Source of the DNA: a bacterium | Lineage (GTDB): Bacteria > JAMCPX01 | Direction: 5' to 3' | Assembly (NCBI GenBank): GCA_021800575.1 | Contig: JAJYYW010000120.1 | Span: 1-5,377, forward strand | Length of the DNA stretch: 5,377 bases | Part shown: one piece after another, positions 1 through 5,377 of the stretch | How positions within the stretch are numbered: position 1 is the stretch's first letter | How the letters are laid out: each line of letters starts with the position of its first letter | Made by a program: the position numbers and the translations under genes | Notes under the pieces: generated by a model | The model's input: only the letters and a program-made list of their open reading frames with translations | What the model was told of the DNA's origin: nothing | Databases searched by the model: none

Positions 1-307
1 CCTGATCGACAATGCCGTCAAGTACAACAATGAACAGGGATCGGTTGCCGTTTCGGTGCTCGACAGGGACACCGAGACAGAAATCATGGTGCAGGACTCT
101 GGTGCAGGCATCCCGTCAAACGAGCTGGACCGTATCTTCGAGCGGTTTTATACCGTGGACAAGGCGCGTTCCAGGGCACTCGGTGGCACGGGCCTCGGTC
201 TGTCCATCGTCAGGCACTTCGTGCTCGCGCACAACGGCAGGGTTTGGGTCGAGAGCACCCTGAACAAGGGCAGCTGCTTCCATTTCACCATCCCGAAGAA
301 AAAATAA
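1..307 (+). CDS. PhoR-like sensor histidine kinase, C-terminal ATPase domain (5' truncated)
   Basis: Only the last 101 residues are present, read from position 2 to a TAA at 305-307. They form most of a HATPase_c (GHKL) domain. In visible order there is an N-box remnant LIDNAVKY at residues 1-8 with the Mg-binding Asn4, a G1 box DSGAGIP at 32-38, an F box with ERFYTVDKARSR at 47-58, and a G2 box GGTGLGLSIV at 61-70. The protein ends in a short lysine-rich tail. The F-box wording followed by GGTGLGLSIV is typical of the PhoR/PhoR-like branch of membrane histidine kinases, which autophosphorylate a His in an upstream DHp domain and pass the phosphate to a response regulator. The DHp, PAS/HAMP and membrane parts lie outside the window, so the signal sensed cannot be read. 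A phosphate-sensing role is only a family-level guess. No response regulator, pst or phoU gene follows; the next gene is convergent. Confidence 0.93.
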   Translation, partial: LIDNAVKYNNEQGSVAVSVLDRDTETEIMVQDSGAGIPSNELDRIFERFYTVDKARSRALGGTGLGLSIVRHFVLAHNGRVWVESTLNKGSCFHFTIPKKK

Positions 308-333
308 AACACAATCATCGTTCTTGTTTTGCA

Positions 334-355
334 GGGGCATAGTGCACTATGCCCC
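334..355. repeat. Perfect 22-bp palindrome, candidate terminator or operator
   Basis: The half-site GGGGCATAGTG is followed directly by its exact reverse complement CACTATGCCCC, giving an uninterrupted 11+11 bp palindrome. It begins 26 nt after the kinase stop codon, where a transcription terminator would be expected. As RNA it could form a GC-capped stem of about 9 bp closed by a short loop. Neither strand has a clear U-tract directly after the stem: the plus side continues GACATGATAAA. It therefore does not meet the usual intrinsic-terminator pattern. Alternatives are an mRNA 3'-end stabiliser or a binding site for a dimeric protein. The palindrome is certain; its function is not. Confidence 0.6.
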
Positions 356-404
356 GACATGATAAATCCGAAAAATGCTTTTGAAAAATAAGGAAGTTTA
401 TGCA

Positions 405-482
405 ATGAGCGATAATCCCGCGTCAAATAAAAGTATTCTTCGAATATCCGATGAGGAAATCATACCGGGTAATGGCATATAA
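405..482 (+). CDS. Possible 25-residue small ORF
   Basis: An ATG at 405 opens a 25-codon frame (MSDNPASNKSILRISDEEII, then PGNGI) that ends in TAA at 480-482. An AAGGA at 390-394 lies 10 nt upstream as a possible but not ideal ribosome site. An earlier ATG at 400 gives only two codons before a stop. The composition looks protein-like (hydrophilic start, an ILRISDEEII stretch), but the frame is too short for a reliable call. It could equally be chance or the leftover N-terminus of a decayed gene. I recognise no family and see no membrane segment. Confidence 0.18.
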   Translation: MSDNPASNKSILRISDEEIIPGNGI

Positions 483-639
483 ACTTACAGAGGACTGAAA
501 ACTCGGTTCTTATGAAAACGCAGAGATATCAGATGGATCGCGGGATTGAGCGAATAAGTAAACTTTCTTATTGCATTTTCCTGGTGAATCGCAGGGTTAC
601 GCTTCGCCAGAGGAACCATTCCACAGGTGATGCGGAAAC

Positions 640-662
640 TCCGCCAGGGGCGGACGGCGGAC
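640..662. repeat. GC-rich hairpin and tandem GGCGGAC heptamer
   Basis: TCCGCC at 640-645 pairs with GGCGGA at 649-654 across a 3-nt loop. The right arm is itself the start of two tandem copies of GGCGGAC (649-655 and 656-662). The element sits 12 nt before the ATTCCC palindrome and is probably part of the same composite intergenic repeat. The hairpin and heptamers are visible in the sequence; a common mobile origin with the neighbouring element is inference. Confidence 0.5.
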
Positions 663-670
663 CTGCAAAA

Positions 671-700
671 CTGGATTCCCGCTTCCGCGGGAATGACAGA
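671..700. repeat. REP/dRS3-like palindromic repeat
   Basis: The core at 675-694 is ATTCCCGC, a 4-nt TTCC loop, then GCGGGAAT: perfect 8-bp arms. The flanks CTGG and GACAG extend the pairing imperfectly. The core fits ATTCCC-N8-GGGAAT, the pattern of the neisserial dRS3 repeat, and resembles dispersed extragenic palindromes seen in many proteobacterial and related genomes, often mistranslated as LDSRFRGND. It lies about 33 nt beyond the stop codon of the minus-strand lipoprotein gene, a usual place for REP elements, where the hairpin could protect the mRNA 3' end. Only one copy is in the window, so dispersal in this genome is unproven. Confidence 0.7.
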
Positions 701-727
701 AAACTAAGGGAATGTGATTATATATGC

Positions 728-1756
728 TCAGGGCTGGCCGTCCGGGAACTGAGGACCCGTGTACGGGAAAAACTGCGGACCTGCCGCAACGCCCATCCAC
801 TCCGTGACCGTGTTGTCGTTGGTATTTGCTACCCAGACATCACCGTACACGTCTATCGCTACACCCCCGGGATTGTTCCCCACGGGAAGCGCCGCAAGCA
901 ATGTGCCTGACGGGCTTATCTCAACAAGTTCTGCATTGGCAGAATCCGTCAGCCAGATATCATTGGCCTGGTCTATTGCAATGCCCTGGAACCGTGCATT
1001 GGCGTCCGAATACACCACAACGGGGTTATTCGGAGGGGTCATCTCATACAGGGAACCGAGGTCAACTGCCCATGCATTTTCGTTCTGATCGATCGCAATG
1101 TTGCCCGGACCGCCTGAGGGAAATGCGTAGGAACCGGTTGCTGCCCCGGTAGATGCCTTAACGAGGTACACTGAGCCGCAGCCAGACAGCCACACAAACC
1201 CCTGGCCGTCAATTGCTACGGATTCTACACAGTTTGAACTCACCGGGGAAGATCCGTAAGAGGACGGGTAAGGTGTTGATCCGACATACTCGGTCAATGA
1301 ACTATAGGGGGTCGAGCCGGATCCAGTGTCCCCGACCCAGATGTTGCCTGATAGATCGATCGCAACACCGTACGGAGAATACCCGGTTGTGTACGGGGTG
1401 ATAACACCGGTCGAGGGGACCAACTGTGCGACAAACCCGCCTGCGTAATTCACTGCCCATATATTGCCCGAGGCTGCAATTGCAATGCCTGCATAGCTGG
1501 TCAGTCCTCCGCTGCCCTGCGGCAGCGTGTAGGTTGCCAGAATCGCGCCCCGCGGACTTATCTGTGCAAGGCTTCCGGCCTGCCCGAGCACCCAGACGTT
1601 TCCGGATGCATCGATGGCGAGAGCATCAGGGGCAGTTACACCGGCAGGTGACGTAAACGAGACCGGGCCATTGCTGCGCGGTGCAGATGGTGCACACGAG
1701 CCGAAAAGAAGTGCGAACGACAAAATTCCGGACACGAGGTAAAATATTTTTTTCAT
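728..1756 (-). CDS. Predicted lipoprotein with seven-repeat Vgb/NHL-type beta-propeller
   Basis: This encodes 342 residues. Residues 1-21 form a lipoprotein signal: MKK, a hydrophobic stretch, then LFGS-Cys21, which fits a relaxed lipobox (Phe at -3). The mature protein would be lipid-anchored outside the cytoplasmic membrane. Seven repeats of the type AIDxxGNIWV start near residues 47, 92, 132, 181, 221, 260 and 300, spaced about 39-49 residues. That is the blade signature of the streptogramin-lyase-like (Vgb)/NHL propeller superfamily, and seven blades match Vgb itself. Repeat proteins of this kind often bind ligands without enzymatic activity, and I cannot identify a catalytic set, so lyase activity should not be assumed. 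The C-terminus carries a Pro/Phe-rich tail with GPQF twice. The chosen ATG has AGGAGG 7 nt upstream and begins the signal peptide; the frame stays open upstream to 1894 but that extension lacks such support. The gene is divergent from the threonine operon and appears monocistronic. Function unknown. Confidence 0.87.
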   Translation of the reverse strand: MKKIFYLVSGILSFALLFGSCAPSAPRSNGPVSFTSPAGVTAPDALAIDASGNVWVLGQAGSLAQISPRGAILATYTLPQGSGGLTSYAGIAIAASGNIWAVNYAGGFVAQLVPSTGVITPYTTGYSPYGVAIDLSGNIWVGDTGSGSTPYSSLTEYVGSTPYPSSYGSSPVSSNCVESVAIDGQGFVWLSGCGSVYLVKASTGAATGSYAFPSGGPGNIAIDQNENAWAVDLGSLYEMTPPNNPVVVYSDANARFQGIAIDQANDIWLTDSANAELVEISPSGTLLAALPVGNNPGGVAIDVYGDVWVANTNDNTVTEWMGVAAGPQFFPYTGPQFPDGQP

Positions 1757-1763
1757 GACGGTT

Positions 1764-1769
1764 CCTCCT
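1764..1769 (-). promoter_or_regulatory. Ribosome binding site of propeller lipoprotein
   Basis: A full AGGAGG on the minus strand sits 7 nt before the ATG at 1756. It decides the start in favour of MKKIF... over in-frame codons further upstream. Confidence 0.85.
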
Positions 1770-1775
1770 GCCTGT

Positions 1776-1804
1776 ATTGTGAACAAAATCTTTTGTTCTG
1801 TCAA
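1776..1804 (-). promoter_or_regulatory. Candidate promoter of the lipoprotein gene
   Basis: On the minus strand a consensus -35 TTGACA (1799-1804) is followed after 17 nt by CACAAT (1776-1781), a 4/6 match to a -10 box. The spacing is ideal and the spacer is almost wholly an inverted repeat. A difficulty is that transcription would start at about 1769, right at the AGGAGG, leaving a leader of only about 13 nt. The true promoter may therefore lie further upstream. Confidence 0.3.
1781..1798. promoter_or_regulatory. 18-bp operator-like inverted repeat
   Basis: GAACAAAA and TTTTGTTC are perfect 8-bp inverted arms separated by TC. The repeat lies 11 nt upstream of the lipoprotein SD and fills the spacer of the candidate TTGACA/CACAAT promoter, a position where a dimeric repressor would block RNA polymerase. 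The 2-nt centre makes a simple RNA hairpin less natural than a protein-binding site. No regulator gene is in the window, so the binding partner is unknown. Confidence 0.45.
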
Positions 1805-1870
1805 GTCAATATCCATGCAGAATTCACACACCGAACGGCCGTGAGAACAATCCGAATGAACCGCTGGCGA

Positions 1871-1901
1871 TTGCACAAAAATATTGTATTCCAAATATAT
1901 T
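1871..1901 (+). promoter_or_regulatory. Candidate promoter of the alaC-hom-thrC operon
   Basis: TATATT (1896-1901) is a 5/6 match to a -10 box in an AT-rich patch, with TTGCACA (1871-1877) as a poor -35 about 18-19 nt upstream. Transcription would start near 1908 and leave a short leader that includes the GGAGG at 1920-1924. I see no leader peptide rich in Thr or Ile codons, no attenuator-like terminator and no riboswitch fold before the first gene. Confidence 0.3.
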
Positions 1902-1919
1902 TCTGATTAAAAGAAGTAC

Positions 1920-1924
1920 GGAGG
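1920..1924 (+). promoter_or_regulatory. Ribosome binding site of the aminotransferase
   Basis: GGAGG lies 6 nt before the ATG at 1931. This supports Met1 over Met3 in the MDMDFSDF start. Confidence 0.8.
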
Positions 1925-1930
1925 AATGCA

Positions 1931-3115
1931 ATGGACATGGATTTTAGTGACTTTCCGAGAATCACCCGCCTGCCCTACTACGTGTTCAATATCGTGAACG
2001 AGCTGAAGATGAAGGCACGAAGGGAAGGCGAGGATATCATCGACCTCGGGATGGGCAATCCCGATCAGCCGACGCCGCACCACATTGTGGACAAGCTGGT
2101 CGAGGCTGCGCAGAACGGGAGAAACCACCGCTATTCTGTTTCGCGGGGTATCTACAAGCTCAGGGTCGCCATATCCGACTGGTACAAACGAAGGTACGAC
2201 GTGTACGTTGACCCTGAGACGGAATCGATCGTGACCCTCGGGGCAAAAGAGGGCATCGCACATCTCGTGCTCGCGATGATCGACAAAGGGGACGTTGCCA
2301 TCGTCCCGGGCCCGGCGTACCCCATCCACCCCTACTCCGTCATTATCGCGGGCGGCGATGTGCGTGCGATCCCGCTGTCCACGGACGCGACGTTTTTCGA
2401 AGAGATGGAAAAAGCTATCAAGAACAACTGGCCCAAGCCCAAGCTCCTCATCCTGTCGTTTCCCCACAACCCGACCACCGCGGTCGTTGACCGCGACTTT
2501 TTCGCCAAGGTCATCAACTTCGCCCGGGAAAACAAGCTGTACGTGATTCACGACCTCGCGTATGCGGACCTTGTGTTCGACGGGTACACGGCGCCGAGCA
2601 TCCTCGAGATACCGGGCGCCAAGGACATTGCCGTGGAATTTTTCACCCTGTCCAAGAGCTACAACATGCCCGGCTGGCGTGTCGGGTTTGCGGTGGGCAA
2701 CCAGAAGATGATCTACGCGCTCTCGCGGATCAAGAGCTACCTTGACTACGGCATGTTTCAGCCCATCCAGATAGCCGCGATATCGGCACTGAACGGCCCT
2801 TCAGAGCCCGTGCTGGAGATCGCCAACGTGTACAAAAAGAGAAGGGACGCACTCATCGACGGGCTCGACAGGATCGGTTGGCATATCGAGAAACCAAAGG
2901 CGACGATGTTCGTCTGGGCAGGCATTCCCGAACAGTTCAAAAAGCTCGGGTCCCTCGAATTCACCAAACTGCTCCTGAGCGAGGGCAAGGTGGCAGTATC
3001 TCCGGGTATAGGGTTCGGCGATTACGGCGAAGGCTACCTGCGGTTTTCGCTCATCGAAAATGAGGAACGTACCCAGCAGGCAATCCGGGGCATCAAGAAG
3101 GTACTGCACCGATGA
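1931..3115 (+). CDS. alaC: AlaC-like PLP-dependent aminotransferase (glutamate-pyruvate type)
   Basis: This is a 394-residue class I/II (fold type I) aminotransferase of normal length. Visible motifs are [13 protein letters not shown] near the N-terminus, MGNPD at 41-45, SRGIYKLR at 71-78, the PHNP loop with Asn180, HDLAYAD with Asp208 (pyridine-nitrogen contact) and Tyr211, the cofactor lysine Lys242 in [10 protein letters not shown] with Arg250, and Arg371 in LRF, which should bind the substrate carboxylate. Many stretches closely match Escherichia coli AlaC as I recall it ([29 protein letters not shown]). AlaC transfers the amino group of glutamate to pyruvate, giving alanine and 2-oxoglutarate in the cytoplasm. 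Relatives are often annotated as aspartate or LL-diaminopimelate aminotransferase, so the substrate is not settled. It is first in the operon and overlaps hom by ATGA, implying coupled translation. A role tied to aspartate-family amino acids is possible from context only. Confidence 0.85.
   Translation: MDMDFSDFPRITRLPYYVFNIVNELKMKARREGEDIIDLGMGNPDQPTPHHIVDKLVEAAQNGRNHRYSVSRGIYKLRVAISDWYKRRYDVYVDPETESIVTLGAKEGIAHLVLAMIDKGDVAIVPGPAYPIHPYSVIIAGGDVRAIPLSTDATFFEEMEKAIKNNWPKPKLLILSFPHNPTTAVVDRDFFAKVINFARENKLYVIHDLAYADLVFDGYTAPSILEIPGAKDIAVEFFTLSKSYNMPGWRVGFAVGNQKMIYALSRIKSYLDYGMFQPIQIAAISALNGPSEPVLEIANVYKKRRDALIDGLDRIGWHIEKPKATMFVWAGIPEQFKKLGSLEFTKLLLSEGKVAVSPGIGFGDYGEGYLRFSLIENEERTQQAIRGIKKVLHR
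3095..3101 (+). promoter_or_regulatory. Ribosome binding site of hom, inside the aminotransferase gene
   Basis: AAGAAGG lies 10 nt before the hom ATG at 3112, within the last codons of the aminotransferase gene. It supports the start that makes the ATGA stop/start overlap. Confidence 0.55.
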
Positions 3116-4422
3116 AAAACACAACGATCAAGATAGGTCTCGCAGGCTTCGGCACCATCGGCACCGGGCTGGTCAAAACCCTGCAGGAAAAACGGGGACT
3201 TCTCAAACAGCGCACGGGCATAGACCTCGAGCTCGTCCGGATAGCCGACCTCGACATCAAGCGCGACCGGGGCGTCCGGCTTTCACCGTCTGTCCTGACA
3301 AAGGACATCAATGCAATCCTCGACGACGATGCCATCGACATTTTTGTCGAGCTGATGGGCGGCATCCACCCGGCGAAAGAGTTTATCCTCAGGGCACTCA
3401 AGCGGGGCAAGAGCGTGGTCACCGCGAACAAGGCGCTCATTGCAGCGCACGGCGCCGAACTCTTCAGGACAGCGGCAAAAAACGGCGTTCACATCGGGTT
3501 CGAGGCCTCTGTCGGCGGCGGCATTCCCATCATCAATGCACTGAACAACAGCCTGGTCGCAAACCGCTTCCTCTCCATATCGGCGATCATCAACGGGACC
3601 TCCAACTATATACTCTCGAAGATGACGGCTGAGGGCGGCGAGTTCCAGGACGTGCTCGATGAGGCACAGAAGCGCGGGTACGCTGAGGCAGACCCGTCGC
3701 TCGACGTCGACGGCCTGGATGCGGCACACAAGCTGACCATCCTCCTCGTGCTTGCCTACGGCGGCAGTGTATCCATGAAGGACCTGTACGTGGAGGGCAT
3801 CCGCCATATCACGCAGACCGACATCGGGTTTGCGGACGAGCTGGGGTATGTCATCAAGCAGCTCGCCATTGCAAAGGGTGACGGGAACGCAGTCAGTGCC
3901 CGTGTGCATCCTGCAATGGTGGCAAAGGGGACGATCATATCCAAGATCAACGATGTGTACAACGGCATCCATATCATCGGGGATTCCATCGGCTCCCAGT
4001 TGTTCGTGGGCAGGGGTGCAGGCATGATGCCGACCGCAAGCGCGGTTGTCAGCGACATCGTGGATATTTCCAAAAAGTTCGGACAGACCGGCGATGCACG
4101 TTTCAAACAAAATGTCTTTACAGACAAGCATGACCTGAAGATAATAGATATCGGCACCATCCGGACACGGTATTACCTGCGGTTTACCGTACTTGACAAA
4201 CCGGGGGTCCTTGCAACTATAGCAAAGGTTTTGGGCATGCAGAACATCAGTATAGAGTCCGTCATACAGAAAGGCACCAGTGCCGAAAGCGTCGTGCCGA
4301 TCGTGATTATGACTCATGCGGCCGCAGAAGCAAACCTGATCCGGGCACTGGACATTATCGACCGTCTCCGGGTGGTCAAAGAGAAAACAAAATTTATCAG
4401 AATAGAAGACGAGGTTATATAA
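3112..4422 (+). CDS. hom: Homoserine dehydrogenase with C-terminal ACT domain
   Basis: The product is 436 residues, the usual size for the monofunctional Hom with regulatory tail. It reduces L-aspartate 4-semialdehyde to homoserine with NAD(P)H, the branch step towards threonine and methionine. Residues 8-20 hold the Rossmann loop GFGTIG (12-17). TANKAL includes the probable catalytic Lys107. SVGGGIP at 133-139 and NGTSNYIL at 161-168 are family motifs. The homoserine dehydrogenase signature runs from Ala185 to Lys207, with Glu192, Asp203 and Lys207 spaced as the active-site residues of yeast Hom6. Residues about 352-430, from [14 protein letters not shown], form an ACT domain, the usual site for feedback inhibition by threonine. 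No aspartokinase domain is fused. Its ATG overlaps the aminotransferase stop, and thrC begins 2 nt after its TAA, so the three genes are very likely one transcript. Confidence 0.97.
   Translation: MKNTTIKIGLAGFGTIGTGLVKTLQEKRGLLKQRTGIDLELVRIADLDIKRDRGVRLSPSVLTKDINAILDDDAIDIFVELMGGIHPAKEFILRALKRGKSVVTANKALIAAHGAELFRTAAKNGVHIGFEASVGGGIPIINALNNSLVANRFLSISAIINGTSNYILSKMTAEGGEFQDVLDEAQKRGYAEADPSLDVDGLDAAHKLTILLVLAYGGSVSMKDLYVEGIRHITQTDIGFADELGYVIKQLAIAKGDGNAVSARVHPAMVAKGTIISKINDVYNGIHIIGDSIGSQLFVGRGAGMMPTASAVVSDIVDISKKFGQTGDARFKQNVFTDKHDLKIIDIGTIRTRYYLRFTVLDKPGVLATIAKVLGMQNISIESVIQKGTSAESVVPIVIMTHAAAEANLIRALDIIDRLRVVKEKTKFIRIEDEVI
4411..4414 (+). promoter_or_regulatory. Ribosome binding site of thrC, inside hom
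   Basis: GAGG in the last codons of hom lies 10 nt before the ATG at 4425. It is modest, and translation is probably helped by ribosomes terminating at the hom stop only 2 nt upstream of that ATG. Confidence 0.45.
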
Positions 4423-4424
4423 CC

Positions 4425-5377
4425 ATGACAGCGTACAGAGGCGTTATCAGAAAATACCGGCAGTTTCTCCCGGAGGTGGAAGACGAGCATATCGTGACCA
4501 TCCACGAGGGGAACACCCCCTTGATTCCGGCACGAAACCTCAGCTCCCTGATCAACCCTTCCCTGCACATCTACCTGAAGTATGAGGGCCTGAATCCAAC
4601 GGGATCGTTCAAAGACCGGGGCATGACCCTCGCCGTGTCCATGGCAAAGAAACAGAATTCCAAGGCAGTGATATGCGCTTCCACCGGAAACACCTCTGCA
4701 TCTGCAGCCGCGTATGCAGCATCCGCGGGCATCAAGGCATACGTGATCATACCCGAAGGAAAGATCGCGCTCGGCAAGCTCTCCCAGGCCATTGTGCACG
4801 GAGCAACCGTGATACAGGTGCGGGGTAACTTCGACGACGCCCTCAAGATCGTCCGGGAGATCTCGCAGAAATATCCCGTCACGCTGGTCAATTCGTTGAA
4901 CCCGTTCCGGCTGGAAGGACAGAAGACAGCGGCATTCGAGGTATGTGACCAGCTCGCCACGGCGCCGGACTACCATGCCCTGCCCGTGGGCAACGCGGGT
5001 AACATAACGGCATACTGGATGGGATACAAGGAGTACCGGAGCAACGGCTTTATCGACAAGCTTCCGATCATGACCGGCTTCCAGGCAGAGGGAGCAGCGC
5101 CGATCGTGCGGGGCTTCCCTATCAAGAACCCGGAAACCATAGCGACCGCGATCAGGATCGGCAATCCGGCGAGCTGGAAAAAAGCAGAGCAGGCACGGGA
5201 CGAGTCCGGCGGTATCATCGATATGGTTTCGGACAAGGAGATCCTCGAGGCGTACCGGCTCGTGGCGAGCATGGAAGGCGTATTCTGCGAACCCGCGTCA
5301 GCGGCGTCCATTGCAGGGGTTATCAAGATGAACGCACGTAATTATTTTAAAGCCGGCTCCACGATCGTCTGTACCCT
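4425..5377 (+). CDS. thrC: Threonine synthase (3' truncated by window edge)
   Basis: The frame is open from ATG 4425 through the right edge, giving 317 complete codons. The short Bacillus-type threonine synthase is about 350 residues, so roughly 35 are missing. It is a fold type II PLP enzyme that converts O-phospho-L-homoserine to L-threonine and phosphate. Visible motifs are HEGNTPLI at 27-34, [10 protein letters not shown] with cofactor Lys63, STGNTSAS at 86-93, the phosphate-gripping loop PVGNAGN at 187-193, [15 protein letters not shown] at 237-251, and CEPASAAS at 288-295. The latter part carries no ACT domain in what is visible. The start is set by position: 2 nt after the hom stop, [11 protein letters not shown] matching the family N-terminus. 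Because its substrate is phosphorylated, a homoserine kinase is needed, and none lies between hom and thrC or elsewhere in the window. Confidence 0.97.
   Translation, partial: MTAYRGVIRKYRQFLPEVEDEHIVTIHEGNTPLIPARNLSSLINPSLHIYLKYEGLNPTGSFKDRGMTLAVSMAKKQNSKAVICASTGNTSASAAAYAASAGIKAYVIIPEGKIALGKLSQAIVHGATVIQVRGNFDDALKIVREISQKYPVTLVNSLNPFRLEGQKTAAFEVCDQLATAPDYHALPVGNAGNITAYWMGYKEYRSNGFIDKLPIMTGFQAEGAAPIVRGFPIKNPETIATAIRIGNPASWKKAEQARDESGGIIDMVSDKEILEAYRLVASMEGVFCEPASAASIAGVIKMNARNYFKAGSTIVCT

Larger units (their letters stand above)
308..727. other. Convergent intergenic region with palindrome, small ORF and repeat cluster
   Basis: This 420-base stretch separates the 3' ends of the kinase (+) and the propeller lipoprotein (-), so terminators rather than promoters are expected. 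It holds a perfect palindrome near 334-355, a possible 25-codon ORF at 405-482, a weak AU-rich hairpin around 550-574, and a repeat cluster at 640-700. The first half looks AT-richer by eye than the flanking genes. I see no tRNA, rRNA or transposase remnant. A plus-strand reading frame from 512 to 910 crosses the region, but it runs through the repeat and antisense to the lipoprotein, so I do not consider it a gene. Confidence 0.6.

Noticed and set aside
550..574. AU-rich hairpin AATAAG / CTTATT with an 8-nt loop
   Set aside because: The stem is only 6 bp plus a bulged GC pair, weak, and not followed by a U-run; this is likely chance in an AT-rich patch.
597..800. Minus-strand 67-codon frame over the repeat cluster
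   Set aside because: It is translated through the two hairpins and overlaps the end of the lipoprotein gene in another frame; the sequence has no recognisable domain.
512..910. Plus-strand 132-codon open frame
   Set aside because: It contains the LDSRFRGND string that arises when the palindromic repeat is mistranslated, has no good SD, and its second half is antisense to the well-supported lipoprotein gene.
1757..1894. Upstream extension of the lipoprotein frame (46 more residues)
   Set aside because: It would place the signal peptide internally and ignore the AGGAGG directly before the ATG at 1756; it also crosses the promoter and operator-like region.
1757..1930. Threonine-operon attenuator or riboswitch
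   Set aside because: I found no leader peptide rich in Thr/Ile codons, no terminator hairpin with U-tract and no recognisable riboswitch core on the plus strand before the aminotransferase.
1907..2551. Minus-strand 214-codon frame antisense to the aminotransferase
   Set aside because: It is a shadow of a GC-rich coding strand, rich in His, Arg and Val, with no domain, and the sense gene has all its family motifs.
3283..4317. Minus-strand 344-codon frame antisense to hom
   Set aside because: Although long, it mirrors the codon structure of hom, has no family motifs and would need expression against a tightly packed operon.
4314..4976. Minus-strand 220-codon frame antisense to thrC
   Set aside because: It is a shadow of the threonine synthase gene; the sense frame has complete cofactor-binding motifs.

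Overview
The window reads as bacterial chromosome: fairly GC-rich genes, strong Shine-Dalgarno sites, tight operon packing, a PhoR-type sensor kinase and a lipoprotein signal peptide. The alaC-like / hom / thrC order, together with an ATTCCC...GGGAAT palindromic repeat, would suit a Nitrospirota or deltaproteobacterial (Desulfobacterota-like) lineage. That placement is an impression from gene order and repeat type, not a demonstrated assignment.

Layout. Positions 1-307 (+) hold the last 101 residues of a PhoR-like sensor histidine kinase, cut by the left edge. Positions 308-727 are a convergent intergenic stretch. It carries a perfect 22-bp palindrome just after the kinase stop, a possible 25-residue ORF, and a repeat cluster that ends in a REP/dRS3-like hairpin. 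Positions 728-1756 (-) encode a predicted lipoprotein with seven repeats of a Vgb/NHL-type beta-propeller. Positions 1757-1930 are a divergent intergenic region with strong SD sites for both flanking genes, candidate promoters, and an 18-bp operator-like inverted repeat on the lipoprotein side. Positions 1931 to the right edge (+) form a compact operon: an AlaC-like PLP aminotransferase, homoserine dehydrogenase with a C-terminal ACT domain, and threonine synthase, which is cut by the right edge about 35 residues before its expected end.

How the genes work together. Hom reduces aspartate semialdehyde to homoserine. ThrC converts O-phosphohomoserine to threonine. The intervening homoserine kinase is not in the window. 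The aminotransferase most resembles the glutamate-pyruvate transaminase AlaC and is translationally coupled to hom by an ATGA overlap. Its link to threonine synthesis is positional only. The kinase and the lipoprotein have no evident link to the amino-acid operon.

I found no clear undescribed multi-gene system. The observations most worth checking are the operator-like palindrome upstream of the propeller lipoprotein, the 22-bp palindrome after the kinase, the repeat cluster at 640-700, and the missing homoserine kinase step.
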